In this document: positions 18,700 through 26,437 of the stretch, one piece after another | Layout of the letters: each line of letters starts with the position of its first letter | Position numbering within the stretch: position 1 is the stretch's first letter | NCBI GenBank assembly: GCA_000817105.1 | Contig: JUEP01000004.1 | Location: 32,400-96,399 of the forward strand | Length of the DNA: 64,000 nt | Direction: 5' to 3' | Source of the DNA: a marine actinobacterium MedAcidi-G3 | Lineage (GTDB): Bacteria; Actinomycetota; Acidimicrobiia; Acidimicrobiales; Poriferisodalaceae | The notes under the pieces: generated by a model | Told to the model about the DNA's origin: nothing | The model's input: the letters and a program-made list of their open reading frames with translations, nothing else | Databases searched by the model: none | Translations under genes and position numbers: made by a program

Positions 18700-19536
18700 A
18701 TGAAAACAGAAATTGTGTTGACGGGATTGGCGTTTGGTGAAGGGCCACGGTGGAGAGATGGGCACCTGTGGTTCTCGGACTTTTATCGACACGGCATATT
18801 CCGAATGGATGAAAGTGGTAACGAGGATTTAGTACTAGAGGTTCCAACCCAACCATCGGGTCTCGGATGGCTTCCTAACGGTGACTTGTTATTTGTCTCA
18901 ATGCTCGACAGAAGCATCAAACGAATGGACAGCTCTGGTGCGGTCTTTCTCCATGCAGACCTATCAGAAATAGCTGGTGGGCCTTGTAATGACATGGTTG
19001 TGTCGACTGAGGGCATCGCATATGTAGGCAACTTCGGGTTCGAAGAAGGAAAAAAGTTTTCTCAGGCCACACTTGCTGTGGTTGGGGCGGATGGCCAAGC
19101 CCGCAAGGGTCCCGATGGCCTTGATTTTCCTAACGGCACAGTGATCAACCCCGAAGGCGATCGGCTAATCATCGCTGAATCCTACGGCTCTCGTCTGCTT
19201 TCCTTCGACATCGAAGGGGATGGCTCCTTGAGCGGGAGACAACTGTTTGCGGATTTAGGTTCACGGGTACCAGACGGTATTTGTCTCGACGCGGAAGGGG
19301 GTATCTGGGTTGGTGACCCAGCCAATCACTCGGTGTTCAGAGTGATTGAAGGAGGAGAAGTCACCCACCACATCGATCTCGATTTGAACTGTTATGCGTG
19401 CATGCTTGGGGGTCAGGACCGAAAGACGTTGTACCTGGTAACTGCTCCAAATTCGGGCAGAGGTGGTGCCGCTAAACTTCGTGAAGGACGCATAGAGCGG
19501 GTCCGCGTAGACATACCGGGAGCTGGAACTCCGTAG
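18700..19536 (+). CDS. SMP-30/gluconolactonase family hydrolase
   Basis: A 278-residue six-bladed beta-propeller of the SMP-30/gluconolactonase/LRE family. The metal-site residues typical of the family can be placed in GLAFGEGPRWRDGHLWFSD (Glu), DFPNGTVINPEGDRLIIAES (Asn) and VPDGICLDAEGGIWVGDP (Asp). Such enzymes hydrolyse sugar lactones or other small lactones with a divalent cation. The closest use in this neighbourhood would be ring opening in a degradation route, but that is inference. It stands alone on the plus strand between two minus-strand blocks and converges on an SDR gene 18 bp downstream. Confidence 0.85.
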   Translation: MKTEIVLTGLAFGEGPRWRDGHLWFSDFYRHGIFRMDESGNEDLVLEVPTQPSGLGWLPNGDLLFVSMLDRSIKRMDSSGAVFLHADLSEIAGGPCNDMVVSTEGIAYVGNFGFEEGKKFSQATLAVVGADGQARKGPDGLDFPNGTVINPEGDRLIIAESYGSRLLSFDIEGDGSLSGRQLFADLGSRVPDGICLDAEGGIWVGDPANHSVFRVIEGGEVTHHIDLDLNCYACMLGGQDRKTLYLVTAPNSGRGGAAKLREGRIERVRVDIPGAGTP

Positions 19537-19554
19537 TTTTCTGCCACCAGTTCC

Positions 19555-20523
19555 CTAGAACCTAAGAGGGTTCTCAGCACTCCATGCCAGATGTTCCTCC
19601 GCAAGATTGAATTTCACTTGGCGCCAGGTGAGCTCGATATCGGCATCGTCATCTGATGGATCAACCATTAATTCGAACATCCCATTGTCCGTCTCTTCCC
19701 CTGGGCGCGCTAATAGAGACATAAACGCTTGTGCCATCTCGCTTGGCTCCAGCATTCTTGGTTGCCACCGTCCGAAAACCCGGTCGTTGTCTGCGTACTG
19801 ATCAGTCATTCCTGTGCGGATGAATGGGAACATCAAAGAGAAACTTTGAACTAGATCAGCGCTCCTACCGAGGTTGACTTTCAACACTCTAGGTAGCTGC
19901 AAGACCGCCCAATTACTGATTGCGTAGCCTGGTACTGACTGCCCGGGGTCGATTGCTTGGCGCGATGACACGTATACGAACTGGATTGGTTCGTTGGCGT
20001 GAACGGCCTCGCCCGCCCAGAGATGTGTTGAGGCCAGAAAGCCATCGACTTTTGTATCGAGAACTAAGCGAGACTCGTCCAGATTGTCAAGAAAGTGCTG
20101 CCGGACCCTTGCACGACGAACGGCACTGGGTTCCCCTTCTTCTTCTTTGAGAGCTCGACCAAAGCTATAGCCTGACTCGGTTAACCCCGAATTGCAGATT
20201 ACGAGGTTGGGTGGGAGGCCGCCCATTTGTTCGATGACGTAGCTTCTGGAAGCCCATAGGTCGCGCAGGTTGGTAACGTCCGCTTGGACCGGGAAGGCAT
20301 TAACTCCTTCCGCACGCAGTTGGTTGACAAGATCAAACCCATCTTCATAGCTGCGATGAAAGTGCACGCCAACCGAAGCAGCTCCGTTGAGTCCCGCTGA
20401 TAGGGCGAACGCCTGGCCGATACCTCCGTCTTTGCCTGCGCCGGTGATGAAGACGCGCTTTGCTTCGACCGCCGACCTGTATTGGTCAAAACGGAAAGCA
20501 TCTGTCGGAGCCGTGTAGGTCAT
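19555..20523 (-). CDS. Atypical SDR-family oxidoreductase lacking the YxxxK lysine
   Basis: A 322-residue Rossmann-fold protein from ATG 20523 (MTYTAPTDAFRFDQYRSAV), preceded by TTGGAG. The ORF track start at TTG 20571 is less likely. The nucleotide-binding loop RVFITGAGKDGGIGQAFAL and the serine strand FVYVSSRQAIDPGQ are clear, but the catalytic tyrosine is followed by AISN (GYAISNW), so the lysine of YxxxK is Asn. It resembles the enoyl-ACP-reductase-like end of the SDR superfamily with a long insertion after CNSGLTESG. It is the last gene of the minus-strand run LEH - UGSC - partner - MaoC - SDR. It may still bind NAD(P) but catalysis is uncertain. Confidence 0.75.
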   Translation of the reverse strand: MTYTAPTDAFRFDQYRSAVEAKRVFITGAGKDGGIGQAFALSAGLNGAASVGVHFHRSYEDGFDLVNQLRAEGVNAFPVQADVTNLRDLWASRSYVIEQMGGLPPNLVICNSGLTESGYSFGRALKEEEGEPSAVRRARVRQHFLDNLDESRLVLDTKVDGFLASTHLWAGEAVHANEPIQFVYVSSRQAIDPGQSVPGYAISNWAVLQLPRVLKVNLGRSADLVQSFSLMFPFIRTGMTDQYADNDRVFGRWQPRMLEPSEMAQAFMSLLARPGEETDNGMFELMVDPSDDDADIELTWRQVKFNLAEEHLAWSAENPLRF

Positions 20524-20612
20524 CGCTAACACTCCAAAGTGGGGCAGTGGACTGCTGACGATATCTGCCAAAACTAATAATTCCCTCCAAGTATTTTGTT
20601 AGAGGGTCTTCT

Positions 20613-21086
20613 TTAGCCCGGCTCCTTCCACATGAGGGCATTCCGTCTCATTGTTGCTACCAAGACGTCATTTTGGTTGTGGGATCGATGTTCGAACAAA
20701 ACAATCCCTTGACTTGGCTTGCTAGAAGATTCGCGGGCGGTGATTACTTCAGACTCCACTCGAAGAGTGTCTCCGTGAAAGACTGGGGCAGGGAAATTCA
20801 TTTGTTCGAAGCCCAAGTTGGCAACCGTGGTCCCGTGTGTCGTTTCGTGGACAGATATTCCGACGATAAGAGCAGCGGTGAACATCGAGTTCACTAGAGG
20901 ACGCCCGAACTGAGTCTCCTTTTCTGCGTAGTCAAAATCGAGATGTAGCGCAGCTGGATTCATGGTCATCGTCGTGAACATGATGTTGTCGGTCTCGGTG
21001 ACTGTTCGACGCAGGCGGTGACGTATTACTAATCCAGGAGTTAGTTCTTCGAACCAAAGTCCTCCGTGGGGTCGTTCATCGGTCAA
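20613..21086 (-). CDS. MaoC-like hotdog-fold hydratase
   Basis: A 157-residue MaoC-family protein. [29 protein letters not shown] and the catalytic Asp-His region [24 protein letters not shown] are typical, and [16 protein letters not shown] follows. These proteins hydrate enoyl-CoA type double bonds, with members acting on mesaconyl-CoA or other branched intermediates. The start is TTG 21086 with GGAGAGGA eight bases upstream. It lies 19 bp after the UGSC partner gene on the same strand, so the selenoprotein operon probably works on CoA thioesters or a similar unsaturated substrate (inference). Confidence 0.85.
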   Translation of the reverse strand: MTDERPHGGLWFEELTPGLVIRHRLRRTVTETDNIMFTTMTMNPAALHLDFDYAEKETQFGRPLVNSMFTAALIVGISVHETTHGTTVANLGFEQMNFPAPVFHGDTLRVESEVITARESSSKPSQGIVLFEHRSHNQNDVLVATMRRNALMWKEPG

Positions 21087-21105
21087 GACAAATCCTCTCC
21101 GTGAT

Positions 21106-22221
21106 CTAGGTTGTTAAATCGTTCATTCCAGGAATCTCACAGGCCTGATCTAATTCAATGCCTGCGTGGACTACCGCGTTTTGATGAGGGCCGGCACACC
21201 ATGAAGGCATAACCATTGTGTATAGGCCACTCCCACCTGCTTGCAACACCAGTATTCGGTCTGGATCTTTTAACACGTGAATGCGGTCTTCGTCGGCTGC
21301 TTCATCGCTGACGGCTTCGTTGTCGTTCTGCATTGTTTGGGAATAAAACGTTGGGCTAATTCGCCGCATCGTTCCAACGGATATGGTTGCGCGACTTGCA
21401 AGTTCGGCCTGAACGTCTTGGCGGGAAAGGCCAGCGCGCTTAATGACTTCTGTATGGTCAGGGTTCATTATGACGGTGATAGCGCCATTCCTTAAATGAA
21501 CATTGTTGCTACCTGGATTGGCCATCACTAACGCGATCACATCCAGTAAGGCTTCTACCGATGCAGGGTCGTCTCTATCCCCTGTAAAAAATGTTGAGTG
21601 AGGAGCTTCAGCACCGGTGATTATGACTGCACTTTCGTCCGGTTCATAACCGAAGGTGGTGTGCAATCCCGGAAAGGGGCTGTTCTCTTCATCCTCCGCT
21701 ATGCAGTAGGTGAATTTGCCTGGATGCCCGTGCAGTGCCATGTCTGAAGAGCCTGGCCGGGCTCCACCGATATTGATCATCGCGAGCCTCAAGGCACGTC
21801 CGATGGAAGCATTGGCTCGATGGCCAGGCCCCATAGCGCCGAATCCCGAAGCGATTTCGCCACACGCATTTCTCGCAGGGCCGCAGACAATCATCAAGGG
21901 AGCGGTGCAGTGTGTGGTCGCTTGCATTTCGGTGAGATCAAATTCGGGTTGGCAGACTGCTCGAATAGCAGCGACCACAACTGGGATGTGATCGGGTAGA
22001 CACCCTGCCATCACTGCGGCAGTCGCTACCTTTTCGATAGTCGCAGCACCATAAAGCGGCCCCATGACACCAAGCACTAAGTCGGGTTCATATCCGGTTG
22101 AAAGGACCATCCGAGCCACTCGGTCGGCGGTCGGAATGACCACCGGAAGACCATCAGTGCAGCCGAGTTGGTGCAGGCGCTCTAGAGCGTCATGTTCCGA
22201 GGCTGCTTCAAGCAAACTCAT
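21106..22221 (-). CDS. Conserved protein paired with the UGSC selenoprotein (TDGLPVV motif), function unknown
   Basis: I do not recognise an enzymatic family. The likely start is ATG 22221 ([20 protein letters not shown]), 22 bp after the selenoprotein stop. The ORF track start at 22323 would run back into the selenoprotein gene. The 371-residue product carries [20 protein letters not shown] near residue 20, a glycine-rich stretch [20 protein letters not shown], and conserved-looking cysteines ([41 protein letters not shown]). It has no signal peptide or membrane span. The cysteines and position suggest it is a subunit or redox partner of the UGSC protein, which is inference. Confidence 0.7.
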   Translation of the reverse strand: MSLLEAASEHDALERLHQLGCTDGLPVVIPTADRVARMVLSTGYEPDLVLGVMGPLYGAATIEKVATAAVMAGCLPDHIPVVVAAIRAVCQPEFDLTEMQATTHCTAPLMIVCGPARNACGEIASGFGAMGPGHRANASIGRALRLAMINIGGARPGSSDMALHGHPGKFTYCIAEDEENSPFPGLHTTFGYEPDESAVIITGAEAPHSTFFTGDRDDPASVEALLDVIALVMANPGSNNVHLRNGAITVIMNPDHTEVIKRAGLSRQDVQAELASRATISVGTMRRISPTFYSQTMQNDNEAVSDEAADEDRIHVLKDPDRILVLQAGGSGLYTMVMPSWCAGPHQNAVVHAGIELDQACEIPGMNDLTT

Positions 22222-22243
22222 TTTTGAACCGATTCCGTTCTGC

Positions 22244-22774
22244 TTAAGAACTGAGAAATTCGACGATGGATGGGGTGATTTCAGATGCGACTTCGGCCAT
22301 TTTGTCTTCACCGGTCCCGGCAACCGGGTGCGGTAGTTTCACCCTAGGAACCGCCGGCATACCCGAAGAGTTCGCAAAAAAATCACCTTGGGGCCAAAAT
22401 TCTTCTGTAACTAACGCCACAGATGGAATTCCTAGCCGAGCTACTGAAATGCTGTCACGCACGGTGCCAGAAGTGCAGCTGCCTCAATGGCCGTAGGCAG
22501 CAACTACTGCCTGACATTCGGCTTGGATGTCTTCGAGCATCTTGCCACCTACAACTGACGAGGCATCGCCTTTGTCATATCGAACAAATGATGCTGTAGG
22601 AACTGCCTGCGCAAGCGTTTTCTCTACATGATCTAAAAATCGAACGCTGTCAGGAAATCCATTGGCTACAAGCCCAATAGTCAGTGGCTTATTTAAATCA
22701 ACTTTAATTTCGTACGGCTCGGCAACCGCTTTCGGTTGAGCCCGAGGATCGTGAAACTCAGTTGCTGTAATCAT
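22244..22774 (-). CDS. UGSC-family selenoprotein, TGA read as Sec97
   Basis: The ORF track shows two pieces (22484-22774 and 22244-22462). Reading TGA (plus coordinates 22484-22486) as selenocysteine joins them into one 176-residue protein from ATG 22774 with AGGGG upstream. The junction reads QAVVAAYGH-U-GSCTSGTVRDS, so the TGA falls exactly at the U of the U-G-S-C motif after which this family is named. UGSC proteins were described as selenoproteins from ocean metagenomes; other members have Cys there. U-x-x-C suggests a redox centre. The flanking halves are normal alpha/beta sequence (PLTIGLVANGFPDSVRFLDH, IPSVALVTEEFWPQGD). The enzymatic reaction is unknown. Confidence 0.9.
22452..22486 (-). 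promoter_or_regulatory. UGA Sec codon and putative bacterial SECIS hairpin of the UGSC gene
   Basis: On the minus strand, after the UGA, CUGGCAC and GUGACAG pair as two 3-bp helices (CUG/CAG and CAC/GUG) around one G-A mismatch, with the loop CGUGC. The loop begins 21 nt after the UGA and has G as its second base, nearly the same geometry as the peroxiredoxin element (22 nt, loop CGUGAUC). The stem is weaker than in the peroxiredoxin. The identification rests on position, loop and the UGSC context. Confidence 0.65.
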
Positions 22775-22832
22775 GGTCCGCCCCTGTCAATGTGATGCGC
22801 TTCAACTATTACACATCTCAGTCGGTTCCATC

Positions 22833-23222
22833 TTAGCTCTCGTCCTTCAGCTGTCGAAGAAACATTCCGTTATCGAAATAATCTCGCCAGAAGGTAATCA
22901 GACCTTCGTTTACCTCAAATACTCCCATTACAGGAATTTCAATGCTGCGACCGCTCGCCGTATTGAAGCGATCAAGGCGCTCGTTCATAACCGTGTTGCC
23001 GGAGCAGGTCTGGCGCACCACCTCAAATTCCACTGGCCCTTCACCCTTTAATAGACCACTTAAAAATTGCAGCATGTCTTCTTTGCCGTTCATATCGCCT
23101 ATGGGAACGTTGTCGTAATAACAATCATCCGAAACGTGTTCCAATGCGGCATCAAGCTCACGTGACTCGATCTTCGAAATGAATAAATTTACTATGTCTT
23201 CGGGGTTCTCTACATCGCTCAT
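22833..23222 (-). CDS. Limonene-1,2-epoxide hydrolase-like protein
   Basis: A 129-residue protein from ATG 23222 (MSDVENPEDIVNLF); the longer ORF-track start lies in the divergent promoter region. The active-site residues of the limonene epoxide hydrolase family can be matched: Tyr and Asn in DCYYDNVPIG, the Arg-Asp pair in NERLDRFN and the Asp in FWRDYFDNG. Such enzymes add water to an epoxide in one step. The fold is that of the SnoaL/NTF2 superfamily, so an isomerase or cyclase is the alternative, but the intact catalytic set favours the hydrolase. It is the first gene of the minus-strand selenoprotein operon, 58 bp ahead of the UGSC gene. Confidence 0.8.
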   Translation of the reverse strand: MSDVENPEDIVNLFISKIESRELDAALEHVSDDCYYDNVPIGDMNGKEDMLQFLSGLLKGEGPVEFEVVRQTCSGNTVMNERLDRFNTASGRSIEIPVMGVFEVNEGLITFWRDYFDNGMFLRQLKDES

Positions 23223-23279
23223 ATTCGATGATTCTTGCAGGATCTCGTAAACCATGCTCATCCATGGGAGGCTGTGGTC

Positions 23280-24053
23280 ATGCGTTTCCAAGACAAGGTT
23301 GTAGTTGTAACAGGGGCAGCTGGCGGAATCGGACTAGCTGCCGTGCGCCGATTCGCTTCGGAAGGAGCCCGTATTTTGGCAGTAGACCTAGAGGGGTCGA
23401 GTCTGGATGCAGCTGCAGCCGAAGCTCATTCGTTTGGAACTGAAGTGTTTACTCACGCAGCCGATTGCAGTCTCGCTGACGACGTCTCTGGCTATGTTGA
23501 CCGATGCGTACGCGAGTTCGGCCGCTGTGATGTGCTCTTCAACAATGCAGGAATTGAGGGTCTAATCATGAACCTCACTGAGTATCCCGAGGAAGACTTT
23601 GACCGCGTTATCAGCGTAAACCTTCGCGGTGTCTGGCTTGGAATGAAATACGCCGCCCCAGCGATGTTTGCCAGTGGCGGTGGATCCATAGTTAATACCG
23701 CCTCAACTGCGGGGCTCATCGGCGCTCGGGGTCTGTCGGCTTATGTCGCAAGCAAGCATGGAGTCGTCGGGCTGACGAAGTCCGCAGCCCTAGAACTGGT
23801 TCCCCAAGGTGTCAGAGTTAATGCAGTATGCCCATCACCAATTGAGACAAGAATGATGCGAAGCCTTGAAGAGGGATTTGGAGGCGATCAAGCAGAAATG
23901 ATCCGCAAAGACCTAGCCTCTAGAAACCCTATGGGCCGATACGGTGAACCGGAAGAGGTAGCAGCCCTGGTCGCCTTTCTCGCCTCTGACGACGCCAGCT
24001 ATATCAACGGCGGTATATACACCGTCGACGGCGGTTCGACAGGTGGCAGATGA
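23280..24053 (+). CDS. SDR-family oxidoreductase
   Basis: A 257-residue classical short-chain dehydrogenase. The start is ATG 23280 with GGGAGG 8 bases upstream, not the earlier ORF-track start. It has the cofactor loop VVVTGAAGGIGLAAV, NNAG in LFNNAGIEG, the catalytic Ser in IVNTASTAGLIG, YVASKHG (YxxxK) and the C-terminal YINGGIYTVDGG. It reduces a ketone or oxidises an alcohol with NAD(P). It diverges from the LEH gene by 57 bp and its stop overlaps the nitrile hydratase beta start by ATGA, so it belongs to the nitrile hydratase operon. Confidence 0.92.
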   Translation: MRFQDKVVVVTGAAGGIGLAAVRRFASEGARILAVDLEGSSLDAAAAEAHSFGTEVFTHAADCSLADDVSGYVDRCVREFGRCDVLFNNAGIEGLIMNLTEYPEEDFDRVISVNLRGVWLGMKYAAPAMFASGGGSIVNTASTAGLIGARGLSAYVASKHGVVGLTKSAALELVPQGVRVNAVCPSPIETRMMRSLEEGFGGDQAEMIRKDLASRNPMGRYGEPEEVAALVAFLASDDASYINGGIYTVDGGSTGGR

Positions 24054-24763
24054 ATTCAGCACATCGCGTTCATGACATTGGAGGAGTTGAAGGATGGGGA
24101 GCGGTCCCATACGAGCCTGACGAAGAGGTCTTTCATTACGATTGGGAACGCAGAGTTTTTGGTCTCATGTTTCAAGTGCTTTCCGAGACAGCTAAACGGC
24201 CGGGAGAGTTCCGACATGCTCTTGAGAGGTTGGCGCCCGAAGACTATTTCTGTTCCGATGGATACTACGGGCGATGGCGGGCCGCAATGGAAGTGCTCTT
24301 AGACGAATATGGCCATGTCGCTAAAGACGAGCTAGATGACCTTCTAGGAGTTGAGCGAGGAACGGGTCCGGGGCATCGAGTAGCGGGAGTCGCTGAAGTA
24401 GATCCTCAAAACCTGCCACCAGATCGATTGACACCAAAACCAAACCACCGGACCGTAAGACGTGAGCTGGAAGAGGCATCACAATTCGAAGTAGGCGACC
24501 GTGTCATTGCCGTTGGCAACAATGGAATGGGGCACACCCGTCTGCCCGAGTACGTGAGAAATATTCTTGGGACAGTGGTGAAGCTCCACCCGGCAGAAGT
24601 TTTGCCAGATAGCACAGCCCACAATCTTGGTGAACGGCCTCAACATGTTGTGTGTGTCGCCTACCGGGCTAAGGACTTGTGGGGCCAGGACGCTGAAGAA
24701 GATGTAGTCATAAACGTGGACTTGTACGAGAATTACTTGGCGATGGAAACGGAACTCTCATGA
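24050..24763 (+). CDS. nthB: Nitrile hydratase beta subunit
   Basis: A 237-residue beta subunit, with the signature N-terminus RVHDIGGVEGWGAVPY, the helical FRHALERLAPEDYFCSDGYYGRW and the C-terminal SH3-like domain beginning FEVGDRVIAV and continuing RLPEYVRNILGTV. With the alpha subunit it hydrates nitriles to amides. Gene order beta-alpha-activator is that of the cobalt-type enzymes of actinobacteria such as Rhodococcus, which agrees with the alpha-subunit motif. Both ends overlap neighbours by four bases (ATGA), so subunit synthesis is translationally coupled. The middle segment (LLGVERGTGPGHRVAGVAEV) is acidic and variable. Confidence 0.92.
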   Translation: MNSAHRVHDIGGVEGWGAVPYEPDEEVFHYDWERRVFGLMFQVLSETAKRPGEFRHALERLAPEDYFCSDGYYGRWRAAMEVLLDEYGHVAKDELDDLLGVERGTGPGHRVAGVAEVDPQNLPPDRLTPKPNHRTVRRELEEASQFEVGDRVIAVGNNGMGHTRLPEYVRNILGTVVKLHPAEVLPDSTAHNLGERPQHVVCVAYRAKDLWGQDAEEDVVINVDLYENYLAMETELS

Positions 24764-25368
24764 ATAAGCAAGATGATCATCACCACGGAGTTGACCCGAA
24801 CTCACCTGAAGTACGAACAGAAGCACTTGAGGACCTTCTTGTAGAGAAAGGTCTGATCGACAGAGGTCGAGTCGACGCATTAATTGAACGGTTTGAACAT
24901 GATTTGGGGCCCATGATTGGTGCTCGCCTAGTTGCCAAATCTTGGCTTGAGCCACAGTTCCGGAAGAGCCTTCTGGAAAATGCTGATCGAGCCTTAGAAG
25001 AAGAGAACATTAAAGGAGCAGAGATAGAACACGTGGAGGTTAAAGCAAATGAACCGGGCGTCCACAACGTCGTTGTTTGCACTCTTTGCTCCTGCTACCC
25101 CTGGGCTCTTTTGGGACTGCCACCAAGTTGGTATAAAAGCCCAGAATATAGATCGCGAGTAGTGCGCGAACCGCGCAAGGTTTTGCAAGAAATGGGGCTT
25201 TCCCTTGACGCTGAAACAGAAATCCGAGTGTGGGATAGCAGTTCAGAAACAAGGTTCCTCGTCCTACCAGAGCGACCAGAGGGAACTGAACAGCTCGGTC
25301 TCGAAGAGTTAGCCCAGCTTGTCACCAGAGACTCGATGATCGGCGTTGCTAAGGCCAAAGTCTCGTGA
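24760..25368 (+). CDS. nthA: Nitrile hydratase alpha subunit, cobalt type
   Basis: A 202-residue metal-binding subunit. The claw motif VVCTLCSCYPWALLG places the metal ligands at Cys107, Cys110 and Cys112, with Ser111. Threonine after the first Cys (C-T-L-C) marks the low-spin cobalt enzymes, while iron enzymes usually have Ser. Two cysteines are oxidised to sulfinic and sulfenic acid in the mature enzyme (family knowledge). A histidine-rich N-terminus (MNKQDDHHHGVDPN) is visible, as is often seen in this family. It lies between the beta subunit and the activator with 4-base overlaps on both sides. Confidence 0.95.
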   Translation: MNKQDDHHHGVDPNSPEVRTEALEDLLVEKGLIDRGRVDALIERFEHDLGPMIGARLVAKSWLEPQFRKSLLENADRALEEENIKGAEIEHVEVKANEPGVHNVVVCTLCSCYPWALLGLPPSWYKSPEYRSRVVREPRKVLQEMGLSLDAETEIRVWDSSSETRFLVLPERPEGTEQLGLEELAQLVTRDSMIGVAKAKVS

Positions 25369-25703
25369 GTGGTGTCGAAATTTTGGATGGTTCGTTGGCG
25401 GCTCCGCCTCGAACCAACGGAGAGTTACTTTTTGAAGCCCCTTGGCAAAGCAGAGCCTTCGGTGTCGCAGCGGATCTTGTTGAATCAGACTGTTTTAGTT
25501 GGAGTGAGTTTCGAGGTTCCCTCATTGATGCCATACAGACATGGGAAAATCTGGAAACACAGAATCAGCCGCCTTGGGATTATTACGCTTGCTGGGTTGC
25601 AGCATTGGAGCAACTGGTTTTCAGGAAAGTCCTGCTCAAACCGGCCGAGGTAGACCTTCGATCAAGAGAATATGTTGATCGACCGCATGGTCATGACCAC
25701 TGA
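25365..25703 (+). CDS. Nitrile hydratase activator/accessory protein
   Basis: A 112-residue protein starting GTG, overlapping the alpha stop as GTGA. It resembles the beta-subunit N-terminal domain (LFEAPWQSRAFGVAADLVES, then PWDYYACWVAALEQLVFRK), as the small cobalt-type accessory proteins (P14K-type, NthE-like) do. These accessory proteins escort the alpha subunit for cobalt insertion and cysteine oxidation. It ends with the histidine-rich RPHGHDH, which could help metal binding. Position and size support the assignment. Confidence 0.82.
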   Translation: MSGVEILDGSLAAPPRTNGELLFEAPWQSRAFGVAADLVESDCFSWSEFRGSLIDAIQTWENLETQNQPPWDYYACWVAALEQLVFRKVLLKPAEVDLRSREYVDRPHGHDH

Positions 25704-25732
25704 TAGCAGCCTCGCATTCGCATAACTCAGTA

Positions 25733-26437
25733 TTAAAGATTTCCTGAGTTTTCTTCCCACCACCAAGAGGACTTAAGCATGTAGCAGCGTCGCCGAGGGC
25801 CCTTCGCATCGAGATCTAAAGATTCATAAGACACATCACCGGCGTAGAAGGCCACCATCCCAGGGTCTGCACCTTCTACCTCCTTAATGTGTGTGTGAAA
25901 GCACTTAGGTTGACGAACAGCAGAACATGCTTCGAGAACAGAACTAAAGCCTCGGAGCCAATCCAAGGTGCAGAAGGTAGGAGTCACCATCTCTATTTCG
26001 CCGTCAGAGCGTCTCTGTAATGCTTCTGTAGGGGTCATCCAGTGGTGATCGGTAATTTCACCGTGGTCGATAGAAATGTCGAGCCCTTCTGGTGCCGCAG
26101 CCAGGAAGAATTGGGTCGAAAAGCGTTTGGGGCGAACAGCTGGAGGAAGCCAATGCGCGAAATGATGCAGTTCTGTGCCCGACAGATCAATTCCCGCTTC
26201 TTCTTGAGCCTCGCGAATGGCTGCGGCGTGGAAACCCCTGCCGTCACCTTCGTCGCATACAGCAACCGCCGTGCTATCAGCACGGTCAGCTGGGTCAACC
26301 TTGCCGCCAGGAAAAACCCACATTCCTCCAAAGTAAATTTTGGAGTTGCGGCGAAGCATAAGCACTTCTAAGCCTTCGGTGCTATCACGCGCAACCACCA
26401 CCGTAGCGGCGTCAATGGGTTCTGCTATCTCGGTCAA
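25733..26437 (-). CDS. Nudix hydrolase with long insertion in the Nudix box (NUDT19-like)
   Basis: A 234-residue Nudix-fold protein. GGMWVFPGGKVDPAD and, about twenty residues on, AAIREAQEEAGIDLSG form a split Nudix box (REAQEEAG keeps the metal-binding glutamates), the arrangement of the NUDT19/CoA-diphosphatase-like group. It probably hydrolyses a nucleoside diphosphate derivative, with CoA esters as one candidate. TTG start at 26437 overlaps the stop of the nucleotidase gene as TTGA. The C-terminal half is family-variable. Confidence 0.82.
   Translation of the reverse strand: MTEIAEPIDAATVVVARDSTEGLEVLMLRRNSKIYFGGMWVFPGGKVDPADRADSTAVAVCDEGDGRGFHAAAIREAQEEAGIDLSGTELHHFAHWLPPAVRPKRFSTQFFLAAAPEGLDISIDHGEITDHHWMTPTEALQRRSDGEIEMVTPTFCTLDWLRGFSSVLEACSAVRQPKCFHTHIKEVEGADPGMVAFYAGDVSYESLDLDAKGPRRRCYMLKSSWWWEENSGNL

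Noticed and set aside
22244-22774. Two separate small genes (22244-22462 and 22484-22774)
   Set aside because: They share one frame, separated only by TGA and a short stretch before a GTG; joined, they give the family's U-G-S-C motif.
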